Counted from the stretch's first letter, positions 29,188 to 39,147 are shown. The stretch is 64,000 bases of DNA from Pseudomonas mangiferae (GCF_007109405.1 NZ_VJOY01000012.1:62001-126000); one strand, 5' to 3'. Numbers and translations are program-made. Notes: generated by a model from the sequence alone, not told the origin.

Positions 29188-29226
29188 GGGGTGGTGGTTC
29201 AACTGACCGCCACCCCTTTCGTTTGT
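29188..29226 (+). terminator. Terminator after DUF892 copy 2
   Basis: GGGGTGGTGG (29188-29197) pairs with CCGCCACCCC (29207-29216, one G-U), followed by TTTCGTTTG. Confidence 0.65.
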
Positions 29227-29239
29227 AGCCCTACAGTCA

Positions 29240-29263
29240 AACTATTCAACTCACTGAATAGTT
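29240..29263. repeat. 9-bp perfect inverted repeat in intergenic gap
   Basis: AACTATTCA (29240-29248) and TGAATAGTT (29255-29263) with a six-base spacer. It is the only clear structure in the 29217-29747 gap, which otherwise shows no gene. It could be an operator for the downstream sensor gene or a cruciform of no function. Confidence 0.35.
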
Positions 29264-29747
29264 CCGCGTCGTCCCGGCTCGATCACTTCTTGCCTGCCCA
29301 GTGCCGCTCGATGCACTGAATCACGCCTCAGATGACGTCGCGTTGATTGCAAAACGCTATTCCGCAGGATCTACCGTTCGTCATGCATGAAGAACTTGTG
29401 TGACGCCGCTTCATTCAGACCCTTTGTTGAATGATTTCAACCGATACCTTCTGCGATCGTTGCTTGCGATGGCAGGGGTATGCGGGTGCTCCGTTATCCG
29501 CGTTTACTGCGTGAGCGCTGGGCGCTCTTCCCCGTGTGCGTGGGAATGTCCCAGGGGGAAAAAGGTCACTGGCGGCCGCTTGTGCTTACAGGAGTGCAGC
29601 AACAGGTACCCATCAGCGCCGTTGTGAAGGCGCCGCGTTGGCTATCGGGTTGTGCAAGGGCGAGTGGCGCTGGGTATGATTCCGCGCCGCTGCGGGCCGG
29701 GGATTCCGGTGTGCAAGAGCGCTATCGGGCATACGAATGGATCATTA

Positions 29748-32700
29748 ATGGAAAAGCGCAAACAGCCAGGCCAAGGAAATACCCTACCCAGCAATCTTCC
29801 TTTCCCGGTGGTGGGGCTCGGTGCCTCCGCGGGTGGCTTGCAGGCGCTCTTGACGTTCTTCGAGAACATGCCCAAGGACACCGGCATGGCGTTCGTGGTG
29901 GTGATGCACCTGGCCCCGGACTTCGAGAGCAGCGCCGACAAGATCCTCGCCAAGTCCACCAAGATGCCGGTGCAGCAGGTCACCCAGACGACCCAGATCG
30001 AGCCCAACCACGTCTACCTGATCTCGCCCGCCCTGCACCTGATGATGCAGGACGGTTACCTGAGCGTGCGCGAGCGCGAGGCGGGCCAGCCTCGGCACAT
30101 CGCCATCGACATCTTCATGCGGACCCTGGGGGATGCCCACCGGGAGCACGCGGTCGGCATCATCCTGTCCGGTTCCGGCAGCGATGGCACCATCGGCATG
30201 GTGCGGATCAAGGAACAGGGTGGCGTCACCCTGGCGCAAGTGCCGGAAGACGCCGAGTACGACAGCATGCCGCGCAGCGCCATCGCCTCGGGGGAAGTGG
30301 ACTTCATCCTGCCGGTGGCGGACATGCCGCAGAAATTGTTGGACCTGTGGGAGAACATCCGACGCATTCGCCTGCCCGCCGATGCCGACGTGCATGCGCC
30401 CATCAAGCCCATCGGCGACCCCGAGCTGGCCCGGGAGGCCGAAGTGGCGCTGCGGGACATCATCGTCCTGCTACGGACCCGCACTGGCCATGATTTCAAG
30501 CACTACAAGCGAGCTACGGTGTTGCGGCGCATCGAGCGGCGCCTGCAGGTAAACCGCCTGAGCGACCTGCCCAGCTACCGCGATTTCCTCCAGGCGACGC
30601 CTGACGAGACCTCTTCGCTGCTGGACGACATGCTCATCGGCGTGACCAATTTCTTCCGCGATCGCGAGGCCTTCGAGGCGCTGGAGCGGGACGTGATCCC
30701 CCAGTTGCTGAATTTTCCCCCTGAAGGCGAGGGGGAAACCTCCGCTGTGCGGGTGTGGTCGGCAGGCTGTTCCTCCGGCGAGGAGGCCTATTCCCTGGCC
30801 ATGCTGCTTTCGGACCAGGTGGACTACAGCGGCACCAACCACAAGATCCAGGTGTTCGCCACCGACATCGACGAGCACGCCATCGCCATGGGCCGCGGCG
30901 GTACCTACCCGGAGAGCGTGGTCAGCGACATCCCGCCGGCGCGCCTGCGCCAGTATTTCTCCAAGGAGCAGAATTACTACCGGGTGAAGAAGGAGATCCG
31001 CGAGCGGGTGCTGTTCGCCCTGCACAACCTGCTGCGGGACCCGCCGTTCTCCAAGCTGCAATTGATCGTCTGTCGCAACCTGCTGATCTACCTGGAGCGG
31101 GAGGTGCAGGCGGACATCCTGCAGATGTTCCACTTCGCCCTGGCCCCTGGTGGCTACCTGTTCCTCGGCAGTTCGGAGTCGGCCGACGTCTGCTCGACGC
31201 TGTTCACCGCGGTGGACAAGAAGAACCGCATTTACCGCGCCAAGGCCGTGTCCAACCTGGTCCGCCCGACCACGCCGCTGCCCTTCACCAACTACACCAG
31301 CATGTCGGTGGCCAGCGTCGGGGAGAAGAAAGAGCGGCGCAAGGTCTCCTTCGCCGAGATCCACCAGCGGGCCCTGGAGCAGTACGCGCCCCCCAGCGTG
31401 GTGGTGAACCACGAGTCGGACATCGTTCACATGTCCGACCGGGCTGGCCGCTTCCTGCGCTACGTGGGCGGCGAGCCCTCCCACAATCTCCTGTCCCTGG
31501 TGCACCCGGACCTGCGCCTGGAGCTGCGCACCGCGCTGTTCCAGGCGATCCAGACCGGCAAGAGCATCGAGGCGCGCCGGGTGCACTTCGTCAACGAGGG
31601 GCTCAACTCTTACATCAACATGGTGGCCCGGCCGTTCAAGGACCTGGACGCCGACTTCGTGCTGGTGCTGTTCGACGAAGTCGAGGAGACCATGAGCGGC
31701 GAGGGCAAGGGCCCCCGGGACGAGACCAAGGACAGCGTGCTGTCCCAGCTGGAGGGTGAGCTGCAGCGCACCAAGGAACAGCTGCAGGCCACCATCGAGC
31801 AGTCGGAAACCTCCACCGAGGAGCTCAAGGCCTCCAACGAGGAACTGCAAGCCATAAACGAAGAGCTGCGCTCCACTACCGAGGAGCTGGAGACCAGCAA
31901 GGAGGAGCTGCAGTCCATCAACGAAGAGCTGATCACGGTCAACCAGGAGCTGAAGTCCAAGGTCGAGGAAACCGGGAAGATCAACGACGACCTGCAGAAC
32001 CTGATCGCCTCCACCGACATCGCCACGGTGTTCGTCGACAAGCGCATGCGCATCAAGTCGTACACGCCGCGGGCCACGGAAATCTTCAGCATCATCAGCT
32101 CCGACACCGGGCGCTCCCTGCTGGACATCACCCACCGCCTGGACTATCCGGGCATGGCCGATGACGCGGCAGCCGCGTTCGAGTCGCTGCGCATCATCGA
32201 GCGGGAGGTCCCCAGCAAGAACGGACGCTGGTACATCGTTCGCCTGTTGCCCTACCGCACCACGGAAAACCTCATCGACGGCGCGGTGCTGACCTTCATC
32301 GACATCACCGAGCGCCGCGAGGCCGAGGACCGGGCCCGGGAAGGGGAGGCGCGCCTGCGCCTGGCGGCCGAGAGCACCCGGGACTTCATCATCATCACCT
32401 TCGACCGGGCCGGGAACATCACCAGCTGGAACCGCGGCGCAGAACGGGTATTCGGCTACCGCGAGGATGAAGTGATCGGCCGCTCCGGCGACCTGATCCT
32501 CACCGAGGAAGATCGCCAGGCCCGGGTGCTGAAGCAGGAAATGGAGCGCGCCGAGCGCGTGGGACGCGCGGAAGACGAGCGCTGGCACCTGCGCAAGGAC
32601 GGTTCGCGGTTCTTCTGCAGCGGCGTCACTACCCCGCTGGTGAACGACGGCCACCACGGCTTCGCCAAGATCGGCCGTGACGTCACCGAGAAGAAACGCC

Positions 32701-33869
32701 AGGAAGACGAGCAGGAGAACCGCCTGGAGCGCACCCAGGTGAGCAGCAAGCTGAAGGACGAGTTCTTCGCCATCATGTCCCACGAGCTGAAGCAGCCGCT
32801 GAACATCATCCAGCTGAACGCCGACCTGATCGCGCGGCTGCCGGTGATCCAGAACCAGCGAGTCGCCGGCAAGGCGGTGGACACCATCCAGAATGCGGTG
32901 CGCAGCCAGGCGCGGATCATCGACGACCTGCTGGACCTGTCGCGGATCCGGACCGGCAAGCTGAAATTGAGCACCAGCCCGGTGCTGCTCCAGCAGCATG
33001 TCAACGACGTGCTGGAAGGGTTGCGGGGCGACGCGGCAGCCCGTTCCATCCGCCTGGAGCTGACCATCCCCCCGGTGGAGCAGGAGCCCCTGGTGGTGAC
33101 CGCCGATCCGGTGCGCCTGGCGCAGATCATCGGCAACCTGGTGAGCAACGCCATCAAGTTCAGTCCGGACAACAGTGTGGTACAGGTGCGGGTGCAGCGC
33201 GAAGACGCCAGGCTGCGCCTGGACGTGCAGGACCAGGGGCCAGGCATCTCGGCCGAACACCTGCCGAAGATCTTCGAGCTGTTCGGCCAGGCTCCCAACC
33301 GCGACAGCATCCATAGCCGCGGTGGCCTGGGCATCGGTCTGGCCTTGGTGCGGCAACTGGCGGAAGCCCATGGCGGTCGGGCCGAGGCCAGCTCGCCGGG
33401 ACTGGGCCAGGGCGCCACCTTCAGCGTATGGCTGCCCCTGTGCCAGGACCAACCGGAAGAGGTAAACAGTGAGGCGCCCTCGGGCAATCAACTGGCGGGC
33501 AAAGCCATCCTGCTGGTAGAGGACTCCAGGGAGGTCTGCGACGTCATGCAGGCGCTGCTGGAATTGGAGGACGCCCGGGTGACGGTAGCCTACGACGGCC
33601 ATCAGGCCCTGGAGATCGCCACGGAAACGTCCTTCGACCTGGTGCTGTCGGACATCGGCATGCCCGGTATGGACGGCATCCAGCTCATCGGCGAACTGCG
33701 CAAGCTGCCGGCCTTCGCCGCCACCCCGATCGTCGCCCTGACCGGTTTTGGCGCGCGCAACGACGTGGCCCGGGTGCTGGAGGCGGGGTTCGACACTTAC
33801 CTGGTCAAGCCGATCGCCGTGGACAATCTGCAGCAGGCGCTGAAGTCCCTGTTGGGCGAGGACAAGTAG
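29748..33869 (+). CDS. CheB-CheR-PAS-histidine kinase-receiver hybrid signalling protein
   Basis: 1373-aa cytosolic multidomain protein. Order: CheB methylesterase (about 20-205; Ser27 in GLGASAGG, His54, Asp146 in SGSGSDGTIG); CheR N-domain (about 230-285) and CheR methyltransferase (about 290-490, VWSAGCSSGEEAYSLAM near 336, ATDIDEHAI, VCRNLLIYLE); a long Glu/Leu coiled coil (about 660-755); two PAS domains (about 760-870, 880-995); HisKA with His1012 (IMSHELKQPLN); HATPase (NLVSNAIKFSPDN, then RGGLGIGLALV); receiver with Asp1302 (LVLSDIGMPGMDG). All catalytic residues are present. ATG at 29748 is chosen; the frame is open from 29652. No chemoreceptor, CheA or partner response gene lies nearby, so the target is unknown. 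Confidence 0.92.
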   Translation: MEKRKQPGQGNTLPSNLPFPVVGLGASAGGLQALLTFFENMPKDTGMAFVVVMHLAPDFESSADKILAKSTKMPVQQVTQTTQIEPNHVYLISPALHLMMQDGYLSVREREAGQPRHIAIDIFMRTLGDAHREHAVGIILSGSGSDGTIGMVRIKEQGGVTLAQVPEDAEYDSMPRSAIASGEVDFILPVADMPQKLLDLWENIRRIRLPADADVHAPIKPIGDPELAREAEVALRDIIVLLRTRTGHDFKHYKRATVLRRIERRLQVNRLSDLPSYRDFLQATPDETSSLLDDMLIGVTNFFRDREAFEALERDVIPQLLNFPPEGEGETSAVRVWSAGCSSGEEAYSLAMLLSDQVDYSGTNHKIQVFATDIDEHAIAMGRGGTYPESVVSDIPPARLRQYFSKEQNYYRVKKEIRERVLFALHNLLRDPPFSKLQLIVCRNLLIYLEREVQADILQMFHFALAPGGYLFLGSSESADVCSTLFTAVDKKNRIYRAKAVSNLVRPTTPLPFTNYTSMSVASVGEKKERRKVSFAEIHQRALEQYAPPSVVVNHESDIVHMSDRAGRFLRYVGGEPSHNLLSLVHPDLRLELRTALFQAIQTGKSIEARRVHFVNEGLNSYINMVARPFKDLDADFVLVLFDEVEETMSGEGKGPRDETKDSVLSQLEGELQRTKEQLQATIEQSETSTEELKASNEELQAINEELRSTTEELETSKEELQSINEELITVNQELKSKVEETGKINDDLQNLIASTDIATVFVDKRMRIKSYTPRATEIFSIISSDTGRSLLDITHRLDYPGMADDAAAAFESLRIIEREVPSKNGRWYIVRLLPYRTTENLIDGAVLTFIDITERREAEDRAREGEARLRLAAESTRDFIIITFDRAGNITSWNRGAERVFGYREDEVIGRSGDLILTEEDRQARVLKQEMERAERVGRAEDERWHLRKDGSRFFCSGVTTPLVNDGHHGFAKIGRDVTEKKRQEDEQENRLERTQVSSKLKDEFFAIMSHELKQPLNIIQLNADLIARLPVIQNQRVAGKAVDTIQNAVRSQARIIDDLLDLSRIRTGKLKLSTSPVLLQQHVNDVLEGLRGDAAARSIRLELTIPPVEQEPLVVTADPVRLAQIIGNLVSNAIKFSPDNSVVQVRVQREDARLRLDVQDQGPGISAEHLPKIFELFGQAPNRDSIHSRGGLGIGLALVRQLAEAHGGRAEASSPGLGQGATFSVWLPLCQDQPEEVNSEAPSGNQLAGKAILLVEDSREVCDVMQALLELEDARVTVAYDGHQALEIATETSFDLVLSDIGMPGMDGIQLIGELRKLPAFAATPIVALTGFGARNDVARVLEAGFDTYLVKPIAVDNLQQALKSLLGEDK

Positions 33870-34318
33870 CGTCCTCGCAAGCGGGCCGATCGCGACGGTG
33901 CTTCTGGCGCGCGAGCCGGCGGCCCATTGCGGACAGGCATCGCGCCCTTGCCCTCGGGCGGCAAATAGTGATGGCAGGAATCATCAGGACCCCGAGCGCG
34001 CAGGATCGTGTGGGGGCGTTTCGTAGCGGTGCGGTGAGCACACCCCCCGGTTTGCCGGGTTTTCCCCTTCCCGCCCGTGCAGTGTCGGCTGGCTCCGGGT
34101 AGACCTGGGGCGCTTTCGCCGCGGGCGGCTATCCTCAACCCGGCTCGTTCTCCTCCGGTAGCCGTGGAGCCGGGGCGCCTGCGTGCGCCAGGGCGAGCGC
34201 ACCTGTCCGGCTGCGAGGCCGCGGGTAACCGGGGACGTCTGCCGTATCCTCGCCGCCCTGGTCCTGCCAAGCGCGCTGCCCAAGTCTCGCGGCCCTCATC
34301 CGTCCCGGAGAACCGCCG
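33870..34318. other. Non-coding gap of about 450 bases
   Basis: No convincing gene. Open frames on both strands here lack ribosome sites and protein-like composition. No T-run terminator was found after the large sensor gene. Confidence 0.6.
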
Positions 34319-34837
34319 ATGAAGACCGCTCATTTCCTCCCGCTGCTGGCCCTGCTGGCCGGCGTCCAGCCCATGGCCCGCGCCGAGGCCGACAACCCGA
34401 ATCTGTTGCCGGGCCTGTTTCCCCGCGAGCCCTTCCAGTACCGGGCGTTCGCCCAGTACGAGGGTGGCAGCCTGGGCACCGACGTTTCGTTCGAGGTGCC
34501 CGGCGACAAGCGCCTGGTGATCGAGACCGTGAGCATCCGGCTGGAAACGCCCCACGACCAGCAGGCCACGTCGGTCTCGGTGAGGACTGATGTCAACGGC
34601 GTCACCGCCTGGCATGAAATCCCGTTCTCCAAGTCGGCGACCTTCACCACCGCCTTCCGGACCACCATCAACCTCTATACCGGTGCATCGCCGGTGCGCC
34701 TGTATGCGGACCCGGGGAGCACGGTGTACGTGCTGACCCAGCGGGACGTTTCCACCTGCCCGAGCGACTGCGGCGCCAGCAGCGTCTTCCTGTCGGGTTA
34801 CCTGGTGTCCGCGTTCAGCCCCAGCCTCGCGCCCTAA
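34319..34837 (+). CDS. Secreted hypothetical protein, 172 aa
   Basis: Signal peptide MKTAHFLPLLALLAGVQPMA with likely cleavage after ARA (residue 22). The mature part is beta-rich (FAQYEGGSLGTDVSFEVPGD, LVIETVSIRLETPH) and contains a CPSDCG pair that may form a disulphide. I do not recognise the family. Ribosome site CGGAGAACCGCC precedes the ATG. It stands alone between the sensor and the nuclease gene, which converges on it. Confidence 0.7.
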   Translation: MKTAHFLPLLALLAGVQPMARAEADNPNLLPGLFPREPFQYRAFAQYEGGSLGTDVSFEVPGDKRLVIETVSIRLETPHDQQATSVSVRTDVNGVTAWHEIPFSKSATFTTAFRTTINLYTGASPVRLYADPGSTVYVLTQRDVSTCPSDCGASSVFLSGYLVSAFSPSLAP

Positions 34838-34906
34838 GAGCGACGCCCGGGGCCGGTTCGGATCGCCAGGGGATACTGGAAGAGCGCCGTCTCGTAGTGG
34901 CGGCTG

Positions 34907-35722
34907 TCAGCTGCGGTTGCAGCCCGCGGGTAACGCCCAACTGGTGGCGGGCCGCTGATCTTTCAGGGCTTCGGGCACGTCGATGGGCGGCTCGTCAGGG
35001 CCGAGGATGCGTTCCAGCTCGTGCACACTGATGAGGAAGGGGTCCAGGTCGGTGCCCAGGTCGTTGCGGTGGGGGAGGTACCAGGCGATCAGCGTCTCTT
35101 CGCCGCTGTCGGGGTCGGTGGTGCGAATGACCCGCCAGAAGTACTCCGGCGTGCGGATGCCGTGGGAGTCGACGAAGAAGTCGTTGGCCCGGTCGGCCTC
35201 TTCGTCGCCATAGATCACCCCGCCGATGACGTCCACCGGGCGAATGTCCCGGTAGCATTCGGCGACCAGTTCGGTGGCGTACCAGGTGCGCCGGTTGTGC
35301 TGGCTCCACTGGGGCACCAGGTTGGGCATGTGGTTGGTTTCCAGCATGGTGTCCAAGTCGTCGTCGAACTGGTTGATGGGCGCCAGGTGGCCCACGTCGA
35401 ACCCCGGGTGCACCTGGGCGTAGCGGCGGGTGGTCAGTTGCTGCGCACAGCCCGCCGGGAATGCCTGGTCGAGGGTGAAGGCGCCGGGGCGCTTGAGAGT
35501 GCCGTGGTCGGCGTCGAGGTGGTAAGTGAAGCGGTGCGCCTCGCCGCGCTGGCAGTCGTAGAGCAGGGCGAAGCGGCCGTAATCGATCAGGGTCAGCGTC
35601 ACCGGGGGCGGCGAGAAGATGCCCTGGGGCACGTGACGCGGGGTCTCCGGTGGCGGTTGGGTCGGCACCTGACCGCAGGCGGCCAGCAGCAGGAGCAACA
35701 GGGCGAGGAACGACTGGCGCAT
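34907..35722 (-). CDS. DNA/RNA non-specific endonuclease, lipoprotein
   Basis: 271-aa protein with a lipoprotein signal (MRQSFLALLLLLLAACGQ, lipobox LAAC, Cys16). The mature part is a betabetaalpha-metal nuclease (NUC/Serratia-type) with the catalytic segment FDVGHLAPINQFD and the metal-ligand helix ETNHMPNLVPQWSQHNRRTW. The usual DRGH is DVGH here; the catalytic His and the metal-binding Asn are kept. C-terminal FWRVIRTTD region fits the fold. Likely degrades extracellular or periplasmic nucleic acid. ATG at 35722; longer open frame upstream is not protein-like. Confidence 0.85.
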   Translation of the reverse strand: MRQSFLALLLLLLAACGQVPTQPPPETPRHVPQGIFSPPPVTLTLIDYGRFALLYDCQRGEAHRFTYHLDADHGTLKRPGAFTLDQAFPAGCAQQLTTRRYAQVHPGFDVGHLAPINQFDDDLDTMLETNHMPNLVPQWSQHNRRTWYATELVAECYRDIRPVDVIGGVIYGDEEADRANDFFVDSHGIRTPEYFWRVIRTTDPDSGEETLIAWYLPHRNDLGTDLDPFLISVHELERILGPDEPPIDVPEALKDQRPATSWALPAGCNRS

Positions 35723-35968
35723 GGCATACCTGCGAGGGGGCTGGAAGCGGGCCGGCACTCGGGCAGTATGGCGCCTGGGGCCGGTTCCGCCAGGGGCTCG
35801 CCGGCGTTCGCCGCGTTTCGCCGGGCATCGCGTCGGTGACGCGCCCGTCGGACGCGGCGAATATCCGTCGCCGAGGCCTGTCACAGAGGGATGCGCCATC
35901 GCCACGGCGCCGCGTTCACCCCTGCGGCGCGCGTCGGCTTCGATTCCATCGCTGAAAGGAGGTCGATC

Positions 35969-36307
35969 ATGAGCACAGCCTTCCACGAGGATGTCAGCAA
36001 TAACGTGTTGCGCCACATGAAAGAGGGGGGGTTCGACTTTTCCCGCGTCCACCCCATCGAGTTCTACGCGATCTTCCCGGACGAGGATCATGCCCGGCTC
36101 GCCGCCGACCAGTTCCGCGGCGAGTGGCTCAAGGCCCAGGTCTCTCAGCAGGACGGCACCTGGCACCTGCAGGTGAGCAAGGTGATGTACGCCACGTCCA
36201 GTGGCATCGACGATTTCGAACAGGACCTGGAGGCGGTGGTGGAGCCCCTGGGGGGGGTGCTGGACGGCTGGGGGGTGACTCAGGAACTGCCGGCCCAGAG
36301 CGCCTGA
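35969..36307 (+). CDS. RraB-family ribonuclease E regulator
   Basis: 112-aa protein of the RraB family (FDFSRVHPIEFYAIFPDEDH, then YATSSGIDDFEQDLEAVVEP and LGGVLDGWGV). E. coli RraB binds RNase E and alters mRNA decay; here the same role is inferred from family only. AGGAGG lies seven bases before the ATG at 35969. Converges with rnt, 58 bases apart; the gap holds a GC-rich weak hairpin. Confidence 0.83.
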   Translation: MSTAFHEDVSNNVLRHMKEGGFDFSRVHPIEFYAIFPDEDHARLAADQFRGEWLKAQVSQQDGTWHLQVSKVMYATSSGIDDFEQDLEAVVEPLGGVLDGWGVTQELPAQSA

Positions 36308-36365
36308 GGCCCAGACCGGGCGGGAGAGGGCGGGGTGGGCCCGCCCCCGTCGTCGGCGAGACGGA

Positions 36366-37037
36366 CTACTCGTCGTAGTCCATCCAGCCGCCCAGCTGTT
36401 TCCAGCGGTTGACGATGCCGCAGAACAGCTCGGCGGTCTTCTCCGTGTCGTAGCGGGCGGAATGCGCCTCGCGGCCATCGAATTCGATGCCAGCGCTCTG
36501 GCAGGCCTTGGCCAGCACGGTCTGGCCGTAGGCGAGGCCGGCCAGGGTGGCGGTATCGAAGCTGGAGAACGGGTGGAACGGGTTGCGCTTCATGCCGATG
36601 CGGTTCACCGCCGCGTTGAGGAAGCCCAGGTCGAAGCTGCTGTTGTGGCCCACCAGCACGGCGCGCTTGCAGCCATGGGCCTTGAGCGCCTTGCGGATGC
36701 CCCGGAAGATTTCCGTGATGGCATGCTCCTCGCTCACCGCCATGCGCAGCGGATGGTCTAGCTTGATCCCGGTGAACTCCAGCGCCGCGGCCTCCACGTT
36801 GGCGCCGGCGAACGGCTCCACGCGGAAGAAGTAGGTGTGCTCGGGATAGAGGAAGCCCTTCTCGTCCATGGTGGTGGTCACCGCGGCGATCTCCAGCAGG
36901 GCGTCGGTGGCGGCGTTGAAGCCGCCGGTCTCCACGTCCACCACCACCGGCAGGTAGCCGCGGAAGCGCCGCGCCATGGGATGGCGCGCGGCGCCGCTCG
37001 GGGTGTCCAGCTCGTCGTCGAACAGCTCTTCGCTCAC
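36366..37037 (-). CDS. rnt: Ribonuclease T
   Basis: 223-aa DEDD-family 3'-5' exoribonuclease that trims tRNA and other stable RNAs. Exo[12 protein letters not shown], Exo[14 protein letters not shown] and Exo[17 protein letters not shown] motifs hold the four acidic residues and the His. Start is the GTG at 37037, which overlaps the pyrC stop (GTGA) and gives the pseudomonad N-terminus [11 protein letters not shown]. Co-translated with pyrC. Confidence 0.95.
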   Translation of the reverse strand: MSEELFDDELDTPSGAARHPMARRFRGYLPVVVDVETGGFNAATDALLEIAAVTTTMDEKGFLYPEHTYFFRVEPFAGANVEAAALEFTGIKLDHPLRMAVSEEHAITEIFRGIRKALKAHGCKRAVLVGHNSSFDLGFLNAAVNRIGMKRNPFHPFSSFDTATLAGLAYGQTVLAKACQSAGIEFDGREAHSARYDTEKTAELFCGIVNRWKQLGGWMDYDE

Positions 37038-38080
37038 GCGTTGTCCTCCAGCAGGCGCCAGCGCAACGGCTCGCCCGCGCGCAGCGGGATCACCGTGTGG
37101 TCGCCCAGCGGCAATTCCTTGGGTGCATTCCATTCTTCCCGCACCAGGGTGACGGTATCGCGGTTGCGGGGCAGGCCGTAGAAATCCGCGCCATGGTGGC
37201 TGGCGAATGCCTCCAGGCGGTCCAGCGCGCCACGCTGCTCGAAGGCTTCGGCGTACAGCTCCAGGGCGGCGTAGGCGGTGTAGCAGCCGGCGCAGCCGCA
37301 GGCGGCTTCCTTGGCGTGCCGCGCATGGGGCGCGGAGTCGGTGCCGAGGAAGAACTTCGGGTTGCCGGAGGTGGCGGCGTCCAGCAGGGCCTCCTGGTGC
37401 ACGTTGCGCTTGAGGATCGGCAGGCAATAGAAGTGCGGACGGACGCCGCCCACCAGCATGTGGTTGCGGTTGTACAACAGGTGGTGCGCGGTGACGGTGG
37501 CGCCCACGTTGGCCGGGGCGGACTCGACGAACTGCGCGGCGTCCCGGGTGGTGATGTGCTCGAACACCACCTTCAGGGTGGGGAAGCGTTCCACCACCGG
37601 GCGCAGGTGTTCGTCGATGAAGACCTTCTCCCGGTCGAAGACGTCGATCTCGGCGCGGGTCACTTCGCCATGCACCAGCAGCGGCAGGCCCACCTCCGCC
37701 ATGGCTTCCAGGGTCGGGTAGATCAGCTCGAGACGGGTCACGCCCGAGTCGGAGTTGGTGGTGGCGCCCGCCGGGTAGAGCTTTGCCGCGTAGACGAAGC
37801 CGCTGGCCTTGGCCTCGCGGATTTCCTCGGGGCGGGTCCGGTCGGTGAGGTAGAGCACCATCAGCGGCTCGAAGGCCCGGCCCGCCGGCCGCGCGGCGAG
37901 GATGCGCTTGCGGTAGGCATCCGCTTCCCCGGCATTGCGCACCGGCGGCACCAGGTTGGGCATGACGATGGCGCGGCCGAAGGTGCGGGCGGCGTCGCCG
38001 ACGGTGTGGGGCAGCAGCGCGCCGTCGCGCAGATGGATGTGCCAGTCGTCGGGACGCAGCAGGGTCAAGCGGTCGGACAT
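37034..38080 (-). CDS. pyrC: Dihydroorotase (class II)
   Basis: 348-aa zinc enzyme closing carbamoyl aspartate to dihydroorotate in pyrimidine synthesis. HIHLRDG gives the first two metal His, [11 protein letters not shown] carries the bridging Lys, later EHITTRDA and [11 protein letters not shown] the other His, and [12 protein letters not shown] the catalytic Asp. Length and motifs match E. coli-type PyrC. First gene of the pyrC-rnt pair, divergent from motY. Confidence 0.96.
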   Translation of the reverse strand: MSDRLTLLRPDDWHIHLRDGALLPHTVGDAARTFGRAIVMPNLVPPVRNAGEADAYRKRILAARPAGRAFEPLMVLYLTDRTRPEEIREAKASGFVYAAKLYPAGATTNSDSGVTRLELIYPTLEAMAEVGLPLLVHGEVTRAEIDVFDREKVFIDEHLRPVVERFPTLKVVFEHITTRDAAQFVESAPANVGATVTAHHLLYNRNHMLVGGVRPHFYCLPILKRNVHQEALLDAATSGNPKFFLGTDSAPHARHAKEAACGCAGCYTAYAALELYAEAFEQRGALDRLEAFASHHGADFYGLPRNRDTVTLVREEWNAPKELPLGDHTVIPLRAGEPLRWRLLEDNA

Positions 38081-38212
38081 GGGAGCTTCCAGGCGGGTAA
38101 ATCAAGGAAGGAATGCTACCGGAAAAGCCCCCCGCCGGGCACCGGCGACTATCAAGTTTCGCGAGCCGCGACCGATAGCCCCTTCAGAGTCGCGCTACCG
38201 CTGGAGCCTGCC

Positions 38213-39133
38213 GTGCGCCCCCATCTTGTTCTGCTTAGCCTGTTCATCAGCCTGCCCGCCGCGGCCATCACCTTCCAGACCCGCCTGGAGAAGGTGGAAT
38301 GGAAAGTGGACGGCGATATCTTCGAATGCCGGCTGTCCCAGCCCATCACCGACTTCGGCAGTGGCGAGTTCGTCCGCCGCGCTGGCGAGCAGGCCACCTT
38401 CCGCCTGAAGGTGCGCGAGCGCTGGATGGGAACCGGCTCGGCCACCCTGCTGGCCGCCGCGGCGCCCTGGCAGCCGGGGCGCGGCGACATCAACCTCGGG
38501 TCGGTCAGCGTGGCCACCGGCGAGGTGCCGTTCAACAGCTCCCAGGACCAGGCCGGCCGCCTGCTCACCGGCCTCATGGAAGGCCGCAGCCCGGTGGTCC
38601 GCCACCGCGCCCGCAGTGGCAACGAGCCGGTGGAAATCCGCCTGTTACCCACCAAGTTCCGCCAGGCCTACAACGATTACCTCACCTGCACCGCCAAGCT
38701 GCTGCCGGTGAACTTCGAGCAGATCCAGAAGACCCAGGTGGGCTTCCCCGGCAGCGGTACGGACCTGGACGACATGGCCCGGGCCAAGCTGGATATCATC
38801 CTCGAGTACATCAAGGCCGACCCCAGCGTGAATCACATCGAACTGGACGGCCATTCCGACAACGGCGGCAACCGCCTGACCAACCGCGACCTGTCGCGGC
38901 GCCGCGCCCTCGCGGTGGCCGACTACCTCAAGGCCAACGGCATTCCCGAGGCGCAGATCGTGGTGCGCTTCCATGGCGAGCAGTACCCGCTGGTGCCCAA
39001 CAAGGGCGAGGCGAACCGGGCGAAGAACCGCCGGGTGGCCATCAGCCTGTCCCGGGAGACCGCGCCCAGCGAGGCGCCCACCACGCCCGACACCGCCAAA
39101 CCGGCCATTGCCGCACCCGCTGCCACGTCCTGA
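38213..39133 (+). CDS. motY: Sodium-type flagellar T-ring protein MotY (OmpA family)
   Basis: 306-aa periplasmic protein with signal peptide (VRPHLVLLSLFISLPAAA) , an N-terminal stator-association domain (about 20-150) and a C-terminal OmpA-like peptidoglycan-binding domain (about 170-285; IELDGHSDNGGNRLTNRDLS, NRRVAISLSRE). MotY forms the T ring that anchors stators in polar flagella. The GTG at 38213 is chosen for the signal peptide and has GGAG six bases upstream. Stand-alone gene, as in P. aeruginosa, followed by argG. Confidence 0.9.
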   Translation: MRPHLVLLSLFISLPAAAITFQTRLEKVEWKVDGDIFECRLSQPITDFGSGEFVRRAGEQATFRLKVRERWMGTGSATLLAAAAPWQPGRGDINLGSVSVATGEVPFNSSQDQAGRLLTGLMEGRSPVVRHRARSGNEPVEIRLLPTKFRQAYNDYLTCTAKLLPVNFEQIQKTQVGFPGSGTDLDDMARAKLDIILEYIKADPSVNHIELDGHSDNGGNRLTNRDLSRRRALAVADYLKANGIPEAQIVVRFHGEQYPLVPNKGEANRAKNRRVAISLSRETAPSEAPTTPDTAKPAIAAPAATS

Positions 39134-39147
39134 AATCCGCGAAAAGG

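Noticed and set aside
30471-33602. 1043-codon open frame on the minus strand
   Set aside because: It is the antisense shadow of the sensor kinase in high-GC DNA; composition is His/Gln/Gly/Val-rich and no motif is seen.
37097-38212. Long 5' extension of the motY frame
   Set aside because: It lies antisense to pyrC; the signal peptide and ribosome site put the start at 38213.
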